From Oscillospiraceae bacterium (GTDB lineage Bacteria > Bacillota > Clostridia > Oscillospirales > Acutalibacteraceae), in assembly GCA_902796905.1 (NCBI GenBank), contig CADBQU010000016.1:1-44256 (forward strand): a stretch of DNA of 44,256 nucleotides, given 5' to 3'. Positions 28,070 to 38,885 of this stretch are shown in pieces; position 1 is the stretch's first letter; each line of letters starts with the position of its first letter. Position numbers and translations under genes: made by a program. The notes under the pieces are model-generated. The model saw nothing but the letters and a program-made list of their open reading frames with translations, ran no database searches and was not told the origin of the DNA.

Positions 28070-28852
28070 TTATTTTTTGGCTTTAAAAAACGTACCCAAT
28101 TGTTGATTTTCAAAAATTTTGTATATATCTTTAGGATTTTCTCCCGACATAACCACAACGTTTATTCCTCTGTCGGTAGCGTACTTTGCGGCTTCAAGCT
28201 TTGTTTTCATTCCGCCCGTACCCACTTTGCTTCCGCTGCCGCCGGCAGCTTCAAGCATTTCTTCGGTTATGCTTTCCACAACATCTATTTTTTCGGCGGT
28301 TTTATCGGTATTAGGGTTTTTATCGTAAAGCCCGTCAATATCCGTTAAAATTATAAGCGTATCCGCCTCAAATAAATGCGCCGCTATAGCCGAAAGCTTA
28401 TCGTTATCGCCGAATAAAATTTCTTCGTACGATATGGTATCGTTTTCGTTTACTATGGGGACCGTATTCATTTCCAACAATTTATTTATGGTATTAACTA
28501 CGTTTTCTCTTCTTTCCTGTTTATCAATAACATCTCTGTTTATTAATATCTGAGAAGCCACATAACCGAATTCCGAAAAAAATCTGTCGTATATTCCCAT
28601 AAGGTCGCATTGACCTATTGCCGCAAGCGCCTGCTTTGTGGGTGTATCTTTTGGTTTTTCGGGTAAGTTCATTCGTCCAAGCCCTATAGCTATAGCTCCG
28701 CTCGAAACCAATATAACGCTTATTCCTCTGTTTTTAAGCTCGCTTATAACGCACGCCAAATCTTCAATTCTTTGCAAATTGGGTTTGCCGTTTTTATAAG
28801 TAATACTTGAAGAACCCACTTTAATAACCAATTTTTTTATTTCGTTTCCCAT
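28070..28852 (-). CDS. proB: Glutamate 5-kinase, short form without PUA domain
   Basis: First step of proline synthesis: phosphorylates glutamate; 260 residues. The amino-acid kinase fold is complete: KLVIKVGSSSITYKNG at the start, LVSSGAIAIGLGRM, IVNENDTISYEE and GTGGMKTKLEAAKYA. The C-terminal PUA domain of the E. coli enzyme (about 370 residues) is missing, as in several Gram-positive ProB proteins. ATG 28852 has AGGGTG upstream. Transcribed toward proA. Confidence 0.95.
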   Translation of the reverse strand: MGNEIKKLVIKVGSSSITYKNGKPNLQRIEDLACVISELKNRGISVILVSSGAIAIGLGRMNLPEKPKDTPTKQALAAIGQCDLMGIYDRFFSEFGYVASQILINRDVIDKQERRENVVNTINKLLEMNTVPIVNENDTISYEEILFGDNDKLSAIAAHLFEADTLIILTDIDGLYDKNPNTDKTAEKIDVVESITEEMLEAAGGSGSKVGTGGMKTKLEAAKYATDRGINVVVMSGENPKDIYKIFENQQLGTFFKAKK

Positions 28853-29000
28853 TTTTTACACCCTAAAAATTAAAGCAAATCGGGTTTTAAAACACGGCGT
28901 TTTTAACCTGTTTAAAACTAAATAAAACAAAAAGCTTTTAAAGGTTTTAAGCCGTTACAAAAACACCGTTTTTTACCCGTTTAATTATTTCTTAACCCCA

Positions 29001-29070
29001 AAATATCCAATTTCAAATATCCAATTTCAAATTGCAAATTATAAATTATAAATTGTAAATTGTAAATTAT
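29001..29070. repeat. Two-level tandem repeat next to the secA stop
   Basis: Two exact copies of AAATATCCAATTTC (29001-29028) are followed directly by six 7-bp units of the form AAATTRY (29029-29070). The array ends 8 nt before the secA stop codon. The rest of the 28853-29077 gap is AT-rich with imperfect inverted repeats and no gene. Confidence 0.85.
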
Positions 29071-29077
29071 AAAATTA

Positions 29078-31810
29078 TTAATCCAAATCTTTGCCGCAGC
29101 AACGTTTATATTTTTTGCCGCTGCCGCAAGGACATAACGCATTTTTGCTTACTACGCCTTTTCCTCTTACGGTATTTCCTTTGTTTCCGTCAGAAGTTTC
29201 TTCGGCTACTTTTTCACGTTTAACGTCTTGCTCTGTTTTTACAACTACCGTTAAAACCCGCTTGGCGGTTTCTTCTTTTACAGAGTCTATCATATCGTTA
29301 AACATATCCGTTCCTTCATTTCTGTATTCTACAACCGGATTATGCTGACCGTATGCGCGAAGTCCTATACCTTGTCTTAATTCTTCCATATTGTCTATAT
29401 GCTCCATCCAGTGTTCATCCACCGTTCTTAAAAGCATAACCCTTTCAATTTCACGCATAAGGTCTTCGCCGTATTCTTTTTCACGGCTCTTATAAATCTC
29501 GTTTGCTTTATTTAAAATAAAGTCGGCTACGTCTTTTTTCGAAATCTGTTCAAGTTCTCTAACCGTATAATGTAAATCGTCATCGGTCAATATCCAGTTT
29601 TTAAAGTATTCTCTTAAACCGTCTAAATCCCAATTATCGTGTATTACATCGTCTTTTAAATAATTTTCAATTTCTCTGTTTACGCATTCTTCTATCATAC
29701 TGTGTATGCTGTTAAATACGTTTTCGCCGTCAAGAACTTTATTTCTTTGGCTGTATATAAGCTCACGCTGAGTATTCATAACGTCGTCGTATTCTAAAAC
29801 GCTCTTTCTTATACCGAAGTTTCGGCTTTCTACTCTGCTTTGAGCATTTTCTATAGACCTTGAAAGCATTTTATTTTGAAGCGGCAGATTTTCGTCTACT
29901 TTTAAGGCGTTCATAATGTTTATTACTCTGTCGCCGCCGAACAATCTCATAAGGTCGTCTTCTAACGATACAAAAAATATGCTCTTACCGGCATCTCCCT
30001 GACGTCCGGCTCTTCCTCTTAACTGGTTATCTATTCTTCGCGATTCATGTCTTTCGGTGCCTATAATGTAAAGTCCGCCGGCCTCTTTAACTTTTTCGGC
30101 TTCGGGAGCAATTTCGGCTTTAAATTTTTCATAATATTCTTTATATTGTTTACGGGCAGCCAAAATATCTTCGTCGTCCGTTTCGGCAAATCCCGAAGCT
30201 TCCGCAACAAGCTCTTCCGATAATCCTTGTTTTCTTAGCTCCGCGTTAGCCAAATATTCGGCGTTACCGCCAAGCATAATGTCGGTACCGCGTCCGGCCA
30301 TATTTGTAGCAATGGTAACGGCTTTATACTTACCTGCCTGCGCTACTATTTCCGCTTCTTTTTCGTGATGTTTGGCATTTAAAACATTGTGTTTAATGCC
30401 TCTCTTTTTAAGCATTTTGCTTAAAAGTTCGCTTTTTTCTATTGTTATTGTACCAACCAAAACTGGCTGACCTTTTTGGTTGCATTCTTCAATTAAATCT
30501 ATAACCGCATTAAACTTTGCGTTTTCGGTTTTATAAATAACGTCGCTTAAATCTTCCCTTATCATAGGTTTATTTGTCGGAATTTCCACAACGTCCAAAC
30601 GGTAAATTTCTCTAAACTCCTGTTCTTCGGTTAAAGCCGTACCGGTCATACCCGAAAGCTTGCTGTACAATCTAAAGAAGTTTTGGAATGTAATGGTTGC
30701 AAGAGTTTTGCTTTCGTTTGCAATTTTTACGCCCTCTTTGGCTTCTATTGCCTGGTGCAAACCTTCGTTGTATCTTCTGCCGAACATAAGACGTCCGGTA
30801 AATTCGTCAACAATAATAACTTCTCCGTCTTTAACTACATAGTCTACGTCTTTTTTCATAACGCCGTACGCTTTTATAGCTTGGTTTATGTGATGCGCTA
30901 TGGTCATATTTTCGGCGTCGTTTAAATTTTCCAAACCAAAAATCTGTTCGGCTTTTTTTACGCCTCTGGCGGTTAAAGTAGCTGTTCTTGCTTTTTCGTC
31001 AACTATATAATCGCCGTCTTCCAAATTTTGCTCTTCATCTGTTTCTTTATCGTGGGTTTCGGCAACCTTAATCATTTTTAAGCCTTTGGCAAACCTGTTT
31101 GCCGCAGCATATAAATCGGTGGATTTATCTCCTTTTCCCGATATTATCAACGGAGTTCTGGCTTCGTCTATTAAAATAGAGTCTACTTCGTCTACTATGG
31201 CAAAGTTATGTCCGCGCTGAACCCTGTCTTCGGCGTAAATAACCATATTATCTCTTAAATAGTCAAATCCCAATTCGTTATTGGTACAGTAAGTAATGTC
31301 CGCATTGTATGCGTCTCTTTTTTCTTGGTTGGACATTCCGTGAACTATAAGTCCTACCGAAAGACCTAAAAAGTTATAAAGCTTGCCCATCCATTCGCTG
31401 TCTCTTTTGGCAAGATAATCGTTAACGGTTACAATGTGTACGCCTTTGCCGGATAACGCATTTAAATACGCCGGTAAAGTGGCAACCAATGTTTTACCTT
31501 CACCGGTTTTCATTTCGCTTATTCTGCCCTGATGCAAAATAATACCGCCTAAAATTTGTACCGGGAAATGACGCATTCCCAAAGCCCTGTCTCCGGCCTC
31601 GCGGCAAACCGCAAAAGCTTCGGGCAAAATATCGTCTAACGTTTCACCGGTTTCAAGTCTTTCTTTAAACTCCACGGTTTTGTTTTTAAGCTCGTCGTCG
31701 CTTAAAGCCTTAAATCTGTCTTCATAATCTAAAACAGACTGCATTATAGGAGTAATTCTTTTAATTTCTTTTTTTGAATAACTGCCGGCTAATTTTTGTA
31801 AAATACCCAT
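29078..31810 (-). CDS. secA: Preprotein translocase ATPase SecA
   Basis: Motor that drives proteins through SecYEG; 910 residues, full length. Walker A is in [20 protein letters not shown] and Walker B in [16 protein letters not shown]. The second nucleotide-binding fold has [16 protein letters not shown], and [13 protein letters not shown] follows. The C-terminus ends in a SEC-C zinc motif ([14 protein letters not shown]). ATG 31810 has AAAGGAA upstream. No prfB or hpf gene is adjacent. Confidence 0.98.
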   Translation of the reverse strand: MGILQKLAGSYSKKEIKRITPIMQSVLDYEDRFKALSDDELKNKTVEFKERLETGETLDDILPEAFAVCREAGDRALGMRHFPVQILGGIILHQGRISEMKTGEGKTLVATLPAYLNALSGKGVHIVTVNDYLAKRDSEWMGKLYNFLGLSVGLIVHGMSNQEKRDAYNADITYCTNNELGFDYLRDNMVIYAEDRVQRGHNFAIVDEVDSILIDEARTPLIISGKGDKSTDLYAAANRFAKGLKMIKVAETHDKETDEEQNLEDGDYIVDEKARTATLTARGVKKAEQIFGLENLNDAENMTIAHHINQAIKAYGVMKKDVDYVVKDGEVIIVDEFTGRLMFGRRYNEGLHQAIEAKEGVKIANESKTLATITFQNFFRLYSKLSGMTGTALTEEQEFREIYRLDVVEIPTNKPMIREDLSDVIYKTENAKFNAVIDLIEECNQKGQPVLVGTITIEKSELLSKMLKKRGIKHNVLNAKHHEKEAEIVAQAGKYKAVTIATNMAGRGTDIMLGGNAEYLANAELRKQGLSEELVAEASGFAETDDEDILAARKQYKEYYEKFKAEIAPEAEKVKEAGGLYIIGTERHESRRIDNQLRGRAGRQGDAGKSIFFVSLEDDLMRLFGGDRVINIMNALKVDENLPLQNKMLSRSIENAQSRVESRNFGIRKSVLEYDDVMNTQRELIYSQRNKVLDGENVFNSIHSMIEECVNREIENYLKDDVIHDNWDLDGLREYFKNWILTDDDLHYTVRELEQISKKDVADFILNKANEIYKSREKEYGEDLMREIERVMLLRTVDEHWMEHIDNMEELRQGIGLRAYGQHNPVVEYRNEGTDMFNDMIDSVKEETAKRVLTVVVKTEQDVKREKVAEETSDGNKGNTVRGKGVVSKNALCPCGSGKKYKRCCGKDLD

Positions 31811-32013
31811 TATTATAAGTTCCTTTCGGATTTTTTGTTTTGTTTAAAATAACAATAAATATACCTACTCCATTATAAATAAGCATATTTTATTTATGAT
31901 ACCACATTACGGTAAAAAAATAAAGTCCTTTTTGCGTTATTTTATTTAAAAAATATCGGTTTTAAAACAAAAACTTACGGTTTGCTTTTGGTTTACTTTT
32001 TGCTTTTGGTTTG

Positions 32014-32043
32014 TTTTAAATACAAAATATTTTGTATTTAAAA
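32014..32043. repeat. 30-bp perfect palindrome
   Basis: TTTTAAATACAAAAT (32014-32028) followed by its exact complement (32029-32043). It lies in the 427-nt gap between groL and secA (31811-32237), which holds otherwise only AT-rich DNA, two short TTTGCTTTTGGTTT direct repeats (about 31981-32013) and the groL terminator. Confidence 0.8.
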
Positions 32044-32083
32044 GGCTTTGCGTTTAAAACCGCATAAATAAAATAACAAAAAA

Positions 32084-32139
32084 CAAAAATAAAAAATAAA
32101 TAAAAAACAAACAGTACGGAAAATTCCCCATACTGTTTG
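32084..32139 (-). terminator. groL terminator
   Basis: Stem CAAACAGTA (32108-32116) / TACTGTTTG (32131-32139) with a GG/CC pair inside. On the minus strand it is followed by a long T-rich run. It lies about 100 nt after the groL stop and ends the groESL transcript. Confidence 0.8.
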
Positions 32140-32237
32140 CTTATAAATTATAAATTTAAAATAATGTATTAATACTTTTAACTTTTAACTTTTAAAAAGT
32201 TATTATATTTTTTTAAAATTATAGGTTTAATTTTTTA

Positions 32238-33902
<1,665 letters not shown>

Positions 33903-33930
33903 TTAAATTTATATTTGTGTTTATGCTTTA

Positions 33931-34022
33931 GGGCGAAAGCCCCCGAAAAACAATTTATTGTTTTTCGGCAAAAGCTTTTTAAAAAGCTTTTGTAAAGCCC
34001 TTTGGGCTTTAGGCTTTCGCCC
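33931..34022. repeat. Four-way-junction repeat R7 (reverse orientation)
   Basis: Outer stem GGGCGAAAGCC (33931-33941) / GGCTTTCGCCC (34012-34022). Arms: CCGAAAAACAA hairpin (33943-33968), a perfect 24-bp palindrome CAAAAGCTTTTT plus complement (33969-33992), and TAAAGCCC-TTT-GGGCTTTA (33993-34011). One base (33942) is unpaired. It lies inside the groS-groL transcript. Confidence 0.94.
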
Positions 34023-34085
34023 TTAACCCATACTATTATAAAATATTTAAAATTTTCGGTTTAACAAATTTTTCAAATCATCAAA

Positions 34086-34400
<315 letters not shown>

Positions 34401-34477
34401 TTAATTAAAATCTTTTAAAACCAATTAAACTTTAATTAAAATTAATTAAAAATAATTAAAATATAAAAAAATAAGAT

Positions 34478-34504
34478 TTAGCACTCTATACCCCTGAGTG
34501 CTAA
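34478..34504 (-). promoter_or_regulatory. CIRCE operator (HrcA binding site)
   Basis: Perfect consensus inverted repeat TTAGCACTC (34478-34486), 9-nt spacer, GAGTGCTAA (34496-34504). HrcA repressor binds it and is released on heat stress. No hrcA gene lies in the window. The 107-nt leader to groS starts inside the operator. Confidence 0.97.
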
Positions 34505-34508
34505 ATCT

Positions 34509-34536
34509 ATTATAACACCTATTTTTGAAAAATCAA
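34509..34536 (-). promoter_or_regulatory. groESL promoter
   Basis: Minus-strand TTGATT (34531-34536), 16-nt spacer, TATAAT (34509-34514), just upstream of CIRCE. The -35 lies inside the last codons of the lipid-kinase gene, so the two units abut without a spacer and no terminator separates them. Confidence 0.75.
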
Positions 34537-35445
34537 GTGCTTTTCGGAAAATTTTTCAAATTTTTTATATACATTTTTCGGCAAAATAATTTTTGCTCCG
34601 TTTTTAATAATGCTAAAGGTTATATCGTTTGTATAATAAATTTCGCCGTCCAAATTAACCGGAACATCTTTTTTTGATTTAATGCGAATTTCTTCGCAGG
34701 TTCCGCTCTCGCAAAAGCTGCGGTTTATATGTTCTCCTTTGGTATAGGTTTTAAGCAGCGATAAAATGCCGAATCTCGAAACCTTTTTAATAATTGTAAA
34801 GTCCAGCTTTCCGTCAAACGGATTTGCAAAAGGCGCCGGCATATATCCTCCGCCGTACCACGGAGCATTTGCGCAAACCGCAAAAAGACATTTTCGGTTT
34901 ATTTTTTTGTTGTTAACGAATATCTCAAGATCCAAAGAAATTTTACCTAAAAAAGTATAAATCAAAGAAAGCGTATACGCCATTTTACCGCTAATAAGCG
35001 GCCATTTTTTAAACTTTTCCAAATTGGTGCAAACAATTGCGTCCATACCTACAGAGCAAGAATTAACCGCATAATTCTCATTGGCTTTAATAATATCTAT
35101 ACCCACGGCTGTTCCGTTAAGCTGAGAATTTAAGTCCAAAAATTCTTCTTTGCTGCCAAACCCCTTTAAAAAATCGTTTGCCGTTCCGCAGGGTATTACC
35201 CCCAGTTCTATGTTTTTGCATCCAACGGTTCCGTTTAAAACCTCAAAAAAAGTTCCTTCTCCGCCGCCGCAAAATATTCTTATTTTTTCTCCGGTTTTTG
35301 CCAGCGCCTTGGCTTTTTCCTTTGCGTCTCCGCAAGCTTTTGTAAAGTAAACTTCCATTCCCTTTAGCTTTTCCGCAAGACTTTTTTGAATATTTCCTTT
35401 GCCGGCTTTAGGATTAATTATAAAAACATTGCGAATATCTTTCAT
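34519..35445 (-). CDS. Diacylglycerol/lipid kinase of the YegS/DgkB family
   Basis: Predicted ATP-dependent lipid kinase (diacylglycerol or related); 308 residues. N-terminal VFIINPKAGKGN and the catalytic loop read GGEGTFFEVLNG, where most members have GGDGT; the Glu for Asp change is conservative. VIPCGTANDFLKGFG is the nucleotide-binding signature. The C-terminal beta-sandwich ends near FEKFSEKHLIFQK. Its 3' end overlaps the groESL -35 box. The exact lipid is not determined. Confidence 0.87.
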   Translation of the reverse strand: MKDIRNVFIINPKAGKGNIQKSLAEKLKGMEVYFTKACGDAKEKAKALAKTGEKIRIFCGGGEGTFFEVLNGTVGCKNIELGVIPCGTANDFLKGFGSKEEFLDLNSQLNGTAVGIDIIKANENYAVNSCSVGMDAIVCTNLEKFKKWPLISGKMAYTLSLIYTFLGKISLDLEIFVNNKKINRKCLFAVCANAPWYGGGYMPAPFANPFDGKLDFTIIKKVSRFGILSLLKTYTKGEHINRSFCESGTCEEIRIKSKKDVPVNLDGEIYYTNDITFSIIKNGAKIILPKNVYKKFEKFSEKHLIFQK

Positions 35446-35503
35446 TTTTATATTCCCGTATTCCTTTATATTCTTTTAATACTTTCAAATACTGTATTTC
35501 GCT

Positions 35504-36616
35504 TTAAAAATACATATACAAACTGCACTTAAGCATACCGTTGTAAAGCTTTCTTTTTTTAGTGGCTTCTCTGCCGAAAAAGCTTTCAAATTCATCATGA
35601 GGACTTATTATAAAATATCCGTATCCTTTTAATTCCGGCATAACTTTACCTTCAATTTTATAAAGCTCTTCCGCCTTTTTAATATCCAAAAGTCTTTCGC
35701 CGTACGGCGGATTTGTAATTACCTTTAATCTGTCCTCCGGAAGTTTTAAATCTTTTACGTCCTGTTTTTTAACTTCTATTAAATTTTCCACTCCGGCTTT
35801 TTTTGCGTTTTCTTTAGTAAGCGCTATACATTCATCGCTTATATCATATCCGAACGCTTTAAAAGAAATATTTTTTTCTATTAAATCCAAAGCTTCCGCT
35901 CTTGCATTTTTAAAAGCGTTTTTATTTAAAAAGCCAAAATTTTCGCTTAAAAATTTTCGGTTTAACCCCGGCGCTTTTTTCATAGCCATAAGCGCCGCTT
36001 CTATAAGAATTGTACCCGAACCGCAAAACGGATCGTAAAGAATCGTATCGGGGAAAATCCTTGCCAGCTCGCACATAGCGGCGGCAAGCGTTTCTTTTAT
36101 GGGCGCTATAGAGCTGTGGGCTCGGTATCCCCTTTTATGCAGCGCTTCGCCCGAAGTATCAATCATTATACATACGCTGTCTTTAATTATGGAAAATCTT
36201 ATTAAAACTTTTGCTGCGTCTTCTTTAAACCAACTTATTTTATATGCCTCTTTAAGCCTTTCAACAATTGCTTTTTTAATTATTTTTTGGCAATTCGGCA
36301 CACTGTGCAAAGAAGAATTAATACTGTATCCCACTACGGGAAAAGCATCGTTTTTTGAAATAAAATTTTCAAAAGGGATTTTTTTAACTTCATCAAATAA
36401 ACTGTCAAAAGTAAGGGCTTTGAATTCCTTTAAATTAATTAAAATTCTTTCGGATAATCTTGAAAAAACATTGGCTTTGGCTAAAGTATTTTCGTCTCCG
36501 TCAAACTTTACTCTGCCGTTTTCGGCAGAAACGTTTTTACAACCCATTCTTTTTAATTCCGTGGCCAAAAGACCTTCCACGCCGAACATACAAGGCGCAA
36601 CAAAATTTAAATTCAT
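35504..36616 (-). CDS. THUMP-domain 23S rRNA (guanine-N2) methyltransferase, RlmL/YpsC-like
   Basis: SAM-dependent RNA methyltransferase of 370 residues. The first part is a ferredoxin-like and THUMP domain (about 1-155). The Rossmann domain has motif I as LYDPFCGSGTILIEAAL and the catalytic NPPYGER (motif IV), typical of N2-guanine methylases. The linking segment LHKRGYRAHSSIAPIKETLA is the RlmL/YpsC signature. ATG 36616 has AAAGGAAG upstream. It may be transcribed with the lipid kinase, which starts 58 nt downstream. Confidence 0.92.
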   Translation of the reverse strand: MNLNFVAPCMFGVEGLLATELKRMGCKNVSAENGRVKFDGDENTLAKANVFSRLSERILINLKEFKALTFDSLFDEVKKIPFENFISKNDAFPVVGYSINSSLHSVPNCQKIIKKAIVERLKEAYKISWFKEDAAKVLIRFSIIKDSVCIMIDTSGEALHKRGYRAHSSIAPIKETLAAAMCELARIFPDTILYDPFCGSGTILIEAALMAMKKAPGLNRKFLSENFGFLNKNAFKNARAEALDLIEKNISFKAFGYDISDECIALTKENAKKAGVENLIEVKKQDVKDLKLPEDRLKVITNPPYGERLLDIKKAEELYKIEGKVMPELKGYGYFIISPHDEFESFFGREATKKRKLYNGMLKCSLYMYF

Positions 36617-36638
36617 ACTTCTTCCTTTGTTTTTGTAA

Positions 36639-36753
36639 GGCGGCTAAATCTTAAAGCCCATATTTTTAAAATCTTTAAATCTTTAAATTTTACAAAGCTT
36701 AAACTTAAGGCTTTTGCTAAAAAACAAAATATTTTGTTTTTTGGTTTGCCGCC
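36639..36753. repeat. Decayed four-way-junction repeat R9
   Basis: Outer GGCGGC (36639-36644) / GCCGCC (36748-36753), with one strong inner arm (CTAAAAAACAAAAT / ATTTTGTTTTTTGG, 36717-36744) and remnants of an AAGCTTAAACTTAAGGCTTT-like arm. The left third no longer pairs. Flanks match those of intact copies (TAA-GGCG, CGCC-GTAA). The 315-nt gap 36617-36931 holds this and the hairpin at 36815. Confidence 0.5.
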
Positions 36754-36814
36754 GTAATAACATTATTTTTATTTTTTATCTGCTTTTTATTAATATTATA
36801 TCTAACATTAAAAT

Positions 36815-36841
36815 CGGCAATACCGTTTAAAAGTATTGCCG
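36815..36841 (-). terminator. Terminator after the S1-domain gene
   Basis: Perfect 9-bp stem CGGCAATAC / GTATTGCCG with a 9-nt loop, about 90 nt downstream of the S1-domain gene stop. T-richness after it on the minus strand is modest. Confidence 0.6.
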
Positions 36842-36931
36842 CATTTATAACCTTTTATGGTTTCTAACTAATTTTAACCAATAATATAATAATATAAAAA
36901 CTTTTAATAAGCTTATATTGTATTATTGTTT

Positions 36932-37342
36932 TTAACGCTGCCTTTTTCCTCTGCGGGAATCGTTGTTTTTGCGTTTTAATGTTGAAATTTTTTCGTCCGA
37001 AGTTTGCTTAAATTTAGAAAGCATTTCCTCAAACGTTCCCTCTTGTTTGCTTTGTGTCCAAACAAAAGAATTATCTACCGGCGGAGGAGTTCTTTTTACA
37101 GGCTTTCTTTCCTCTGCTTTTTTAATGCTCAACGATATTTTCCCTTCGTCGGATATAGCCGTAACCTTAGCCTTTACTTTATCGTTAACCTTTAGTACTT
37201 CGTTTATATTGTTAATAAAATTATACGAAACCTCCGAAATATGTACCATTCCGGTTTGTCCTTCGCCTAAATCAATAAAAGCTCCGAATCCCGTAATTCC
37301 GGTTACTTTTCCTTCTACTATATCTCCTACCTTAACCTGCAT
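36932..37342 (-). CDS. yabR: S1-domain RNA-binding protein (YabR/YugI-like)
   Basis: A 136-residue protein. Residues 1-75 form one S1 OB-fold (VGDIVEGKVTGITGFGAFID, MVHISEVS, GKISLSIKKA). The remaining half is a charged, disordered tail (Lys/Arg/Ser-rich, ending KRKNNDSRRGKRQR). In B. subtilis yabR follows divIC; here it also follows divIC, 384 nt downstream. Likely binds RNA or ribosomes; the precise role is unknown. Confidence 0.88.
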   Translation of the reverse strand: MQVKVGDIVEGKVTGITGFGAFIDLGEGQTGMVHISEVSYNFINNINEVLKVNDKVKAKVTAISDEGKISLSIKKAEERKPVKRTPPPVDNSFVWTQSKQEGTFEEMLSKFKQTSDEKISTLKRKNNDSRRGKRQR

Positions 37343-37675
37343 AAAAAAAGCTTTTCTCCTCTAACCTCTGTTTTAAATGTTTTTCCTGTAATATTTTAAA
37401 AAACAAAAAATTATTAATATTTTAAAAAATTTATTTGTTTTTGTTTTAATTTTTATTTGTTCTTGTTTTAAAATTTATTTATTTTATTCTTTTATATTTT
37501 ATTTTTTATATCTTAACTGCCGTTTTAAACTTATCTTTAAAATCCGAATCTGTTTTTTGTGCACGGATTTCTCGTTTGCCGTGTTAAAATACTCGTTAAT
37601 CCGTTAGGATTAACTGCGTTTTGTGCCTCGCCCTGCAAAAAATCCGCCACTCAAAAAATACACCGTTTTTGGGCT

Positions 37676-37700
37676 GGTTCGGATTATTCTCGCTTGCCTA
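37676..37700 (-). repeat. 25-nt dispersed repeat, copy 2
   Basis: Same 25-nt sequence as at 17050-17074 with one mismatch. It directly abuts the tRNA-like minihelix and, like copy 1, lies just downstream of a minus-strand stop codon. The rest of the 384-nt gap 37343-37726 is AT-rich, with one perfect hairpin GTTAATCC / GGATTAAC (37595-37614) and no gene. Confidence 0.7.
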
Positions 37701-37730
37701 GTGTGGCAGGTTCGAGTCCTGTCACACTAA
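37699..37730 (+). other. tRNA-like minihelix (acceptor stem plus T arm, no D or anticodon arm)
   Basis: TAGTGTG (37699-37705) pairs with CACACTA (37723-37729). Between them is GCAGG-TTCGAGT-CCTGT, a canonical 5-bp T stem (one G-T pair) with a 7-nt loop in the invariant TTCRANY-like form. Position 7 is joined directly to position 49 in tRNA numbering. A discriminator A (37730) follows but no CCA. The divIC stop codon (37727-37729, minus strand) lies in the 3' acceptor strand. I infer a deleted tRNA or a deliberate tRNA mimic. Confidence 0.6.
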
Positions 37731-38017
37731 TCTGCCGAAGGATCTATATATATTTGCTCGTCGGGATACACATATCCCAATCTGTCCCTTGCGGCCTTTT
37801 CAATAAGTTCTTTTTCTTTTCCGTTTTCCAACAAATCGTTAAGCTCGTTAATACGCGCTTTCTTTTCCGAAAGTATGGCCTGCTTTTCGCTTAATTCTTT
37901 TTTTGCCGATACCAGCTCCATTTGCAAAGATACCAAAGAAAACGCCGTGTATACAGCAAAAGCCAAAAGCAGTATTCTTAAAATTACGCTTCTGCGTTTT
38001 TTCCCTTCCGCTGCCAA
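37727..38017 (-). CDS. divIC: Septum formation initiator DivIC/FtsB-like (TTG start)
   Basis: Cell-division protein of 96 residues: short basic N-terminus, one TM helix (VILRILLLAFAVYTAFSLV, about 11-29), an extracellular coiled coil (about 30-70) and a conserved end (EKAARDRLGYVYPDEQIYID). Start TTG 38017 has AAAGGAAG about 10 nt upstream. It overlaps the end of yabQ by 34 nt, in the conserved yabOPQ-divIC order. Confidence 0.92.
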   Translation of the reverse strand: MAAEGKKRRSVILRILLLAFAVYTAFSLVSLQMELVSAKKELSEKQAILSEKKARINELNDLLENGKEKELIEKAARDRLGYVYPDEQIYIDPSAD

Positions 38018-38541
38018 TTTTTATTCTTCCTTTTTGTTTTTTTATCAATCGCTTTTTGCTTGTTTTTTCTGTTTTTTTCGTTTAATTTTTTTTGCGCTTT
38101 TATTTGCGCCTTTTTTTGTTTTTTGTTTTTTCTTTTTATTTTTTGTTTTCTATGGAAATTATACACAAATTGAACGGCACTTGCAAGAGGTTTTATCAGT
38201 ATTTTAAAATATTTTTTTAAAATATTTTTTATTTTAATTGCTTTTTTAACCAAAAGCATAAAAATGCGTGATACCAAACTGTGCCAAAATATAAATCCCA
38301 AAAGCATCCCGAAAATGCAAAACAAACGTATTTCTCCGTAAGTTCTAAGCATAAAAAAGCAAAACACCAAAAAGGCACTTGCCGTAAAAAACAATATGTC
38401 TAAAATTACAGTTGCCGTTTTGCTTTTAAATTTATATAGCCTTAACGCCGAAAAAACATCGTATATAACACAAATGCCCATTCCGAACAAAAACGAAAAT
38501 ATAAAAGTAAGCGATTGGTCTAATGCTTTTATCTCCCACAT
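37984..38541 (-). CDS. yabQ: Spore cortex biosynthesis protein YabQ
   Basis: Membrane protein of 185 residues needed for spore cortex formation in Bacillus. Four or so hydrophobic spans occupy residues 10-105 (FSFLFGMGICVIYDVFSALR is the family motif). The last 60 residues are extremely Lys-rich and probably disordered; this tail is longer than usual. ATG 38541 lies 1 nt after the yabP stop with no clear ribosome site, so translation is probably coupled. Confidence 0.92.
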   Translation of the reverse strand: MWEIKALDQSLTFIFSFLFGMGICVIYDVFSALRLYKFKSKTATVILDILFFTASAFLVFCFFMLRTYGEIRLFCIFGMLLGFIFWHSLVSRIFMLLVKKAIKIKNILKKYFKILIKPLASAVQFVYNFHRKQKIKRKNKKQKKAQIKAQKKLNEKNRKNKQKAIDKKTKRKNKNWQRKGKNAEA

Positions 38542-38542
38542 A

Positions 38543-38791
38543 CTACTTAAATATTTTAGAGAAAAATCCCGTGCGGGTATTTTCGTTTGTGTATATTAAA
38601 GCAAAAACTTTTCCGCTTAAAACCATTTCTTTTGATTCGTTGTTAAAACTTTCTATTTTTAAATTTTCGCCTTTTATGGTAAGCTCTCCCATTTCGGTGC
38701 TTAAAACAATTGCGTTTTCATCAAAGCTTTTGCAATCTTCTATTCCGGTAAAGTTAAGACTGCTTCGGTTTTCCATTATTAAATTATGCAA
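38543..38791 (-). CDS. yabP: Sporulation protein YabP (TTG start)
   Basis: An 82-residue YabP/YqfC-family protein, sporulation-specific in Bacillus. Motifs NRSSLNFTGIEDCKSFDE and TEMGELTIKGENLKIES are typical. TTG 38791 is preferred because GGAGGG lies 7 nt upstream; ATG 38776 is the alternative but has no near ribosome site. Second gene of the yabO-yabP-yabQ-divIC unit. Confidence 0.9.
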   Translation of the reverse strand: MHNLIMENRSSLNFTGIEDCKSFDENAIVLSTEMGELTIKGENLKIESFNNESKEMVLSGKVFALIYTNENTRTGFFSKIFK

Positions 38792-38885
38792 AAAAATCCC
38801 TCCTTACAAACTATTATGCAAGAAAAAGATTTTTTATGTTATTAGTGTACTGTCTAACCGTTTTAACCTTATTAATATAGGTCTT

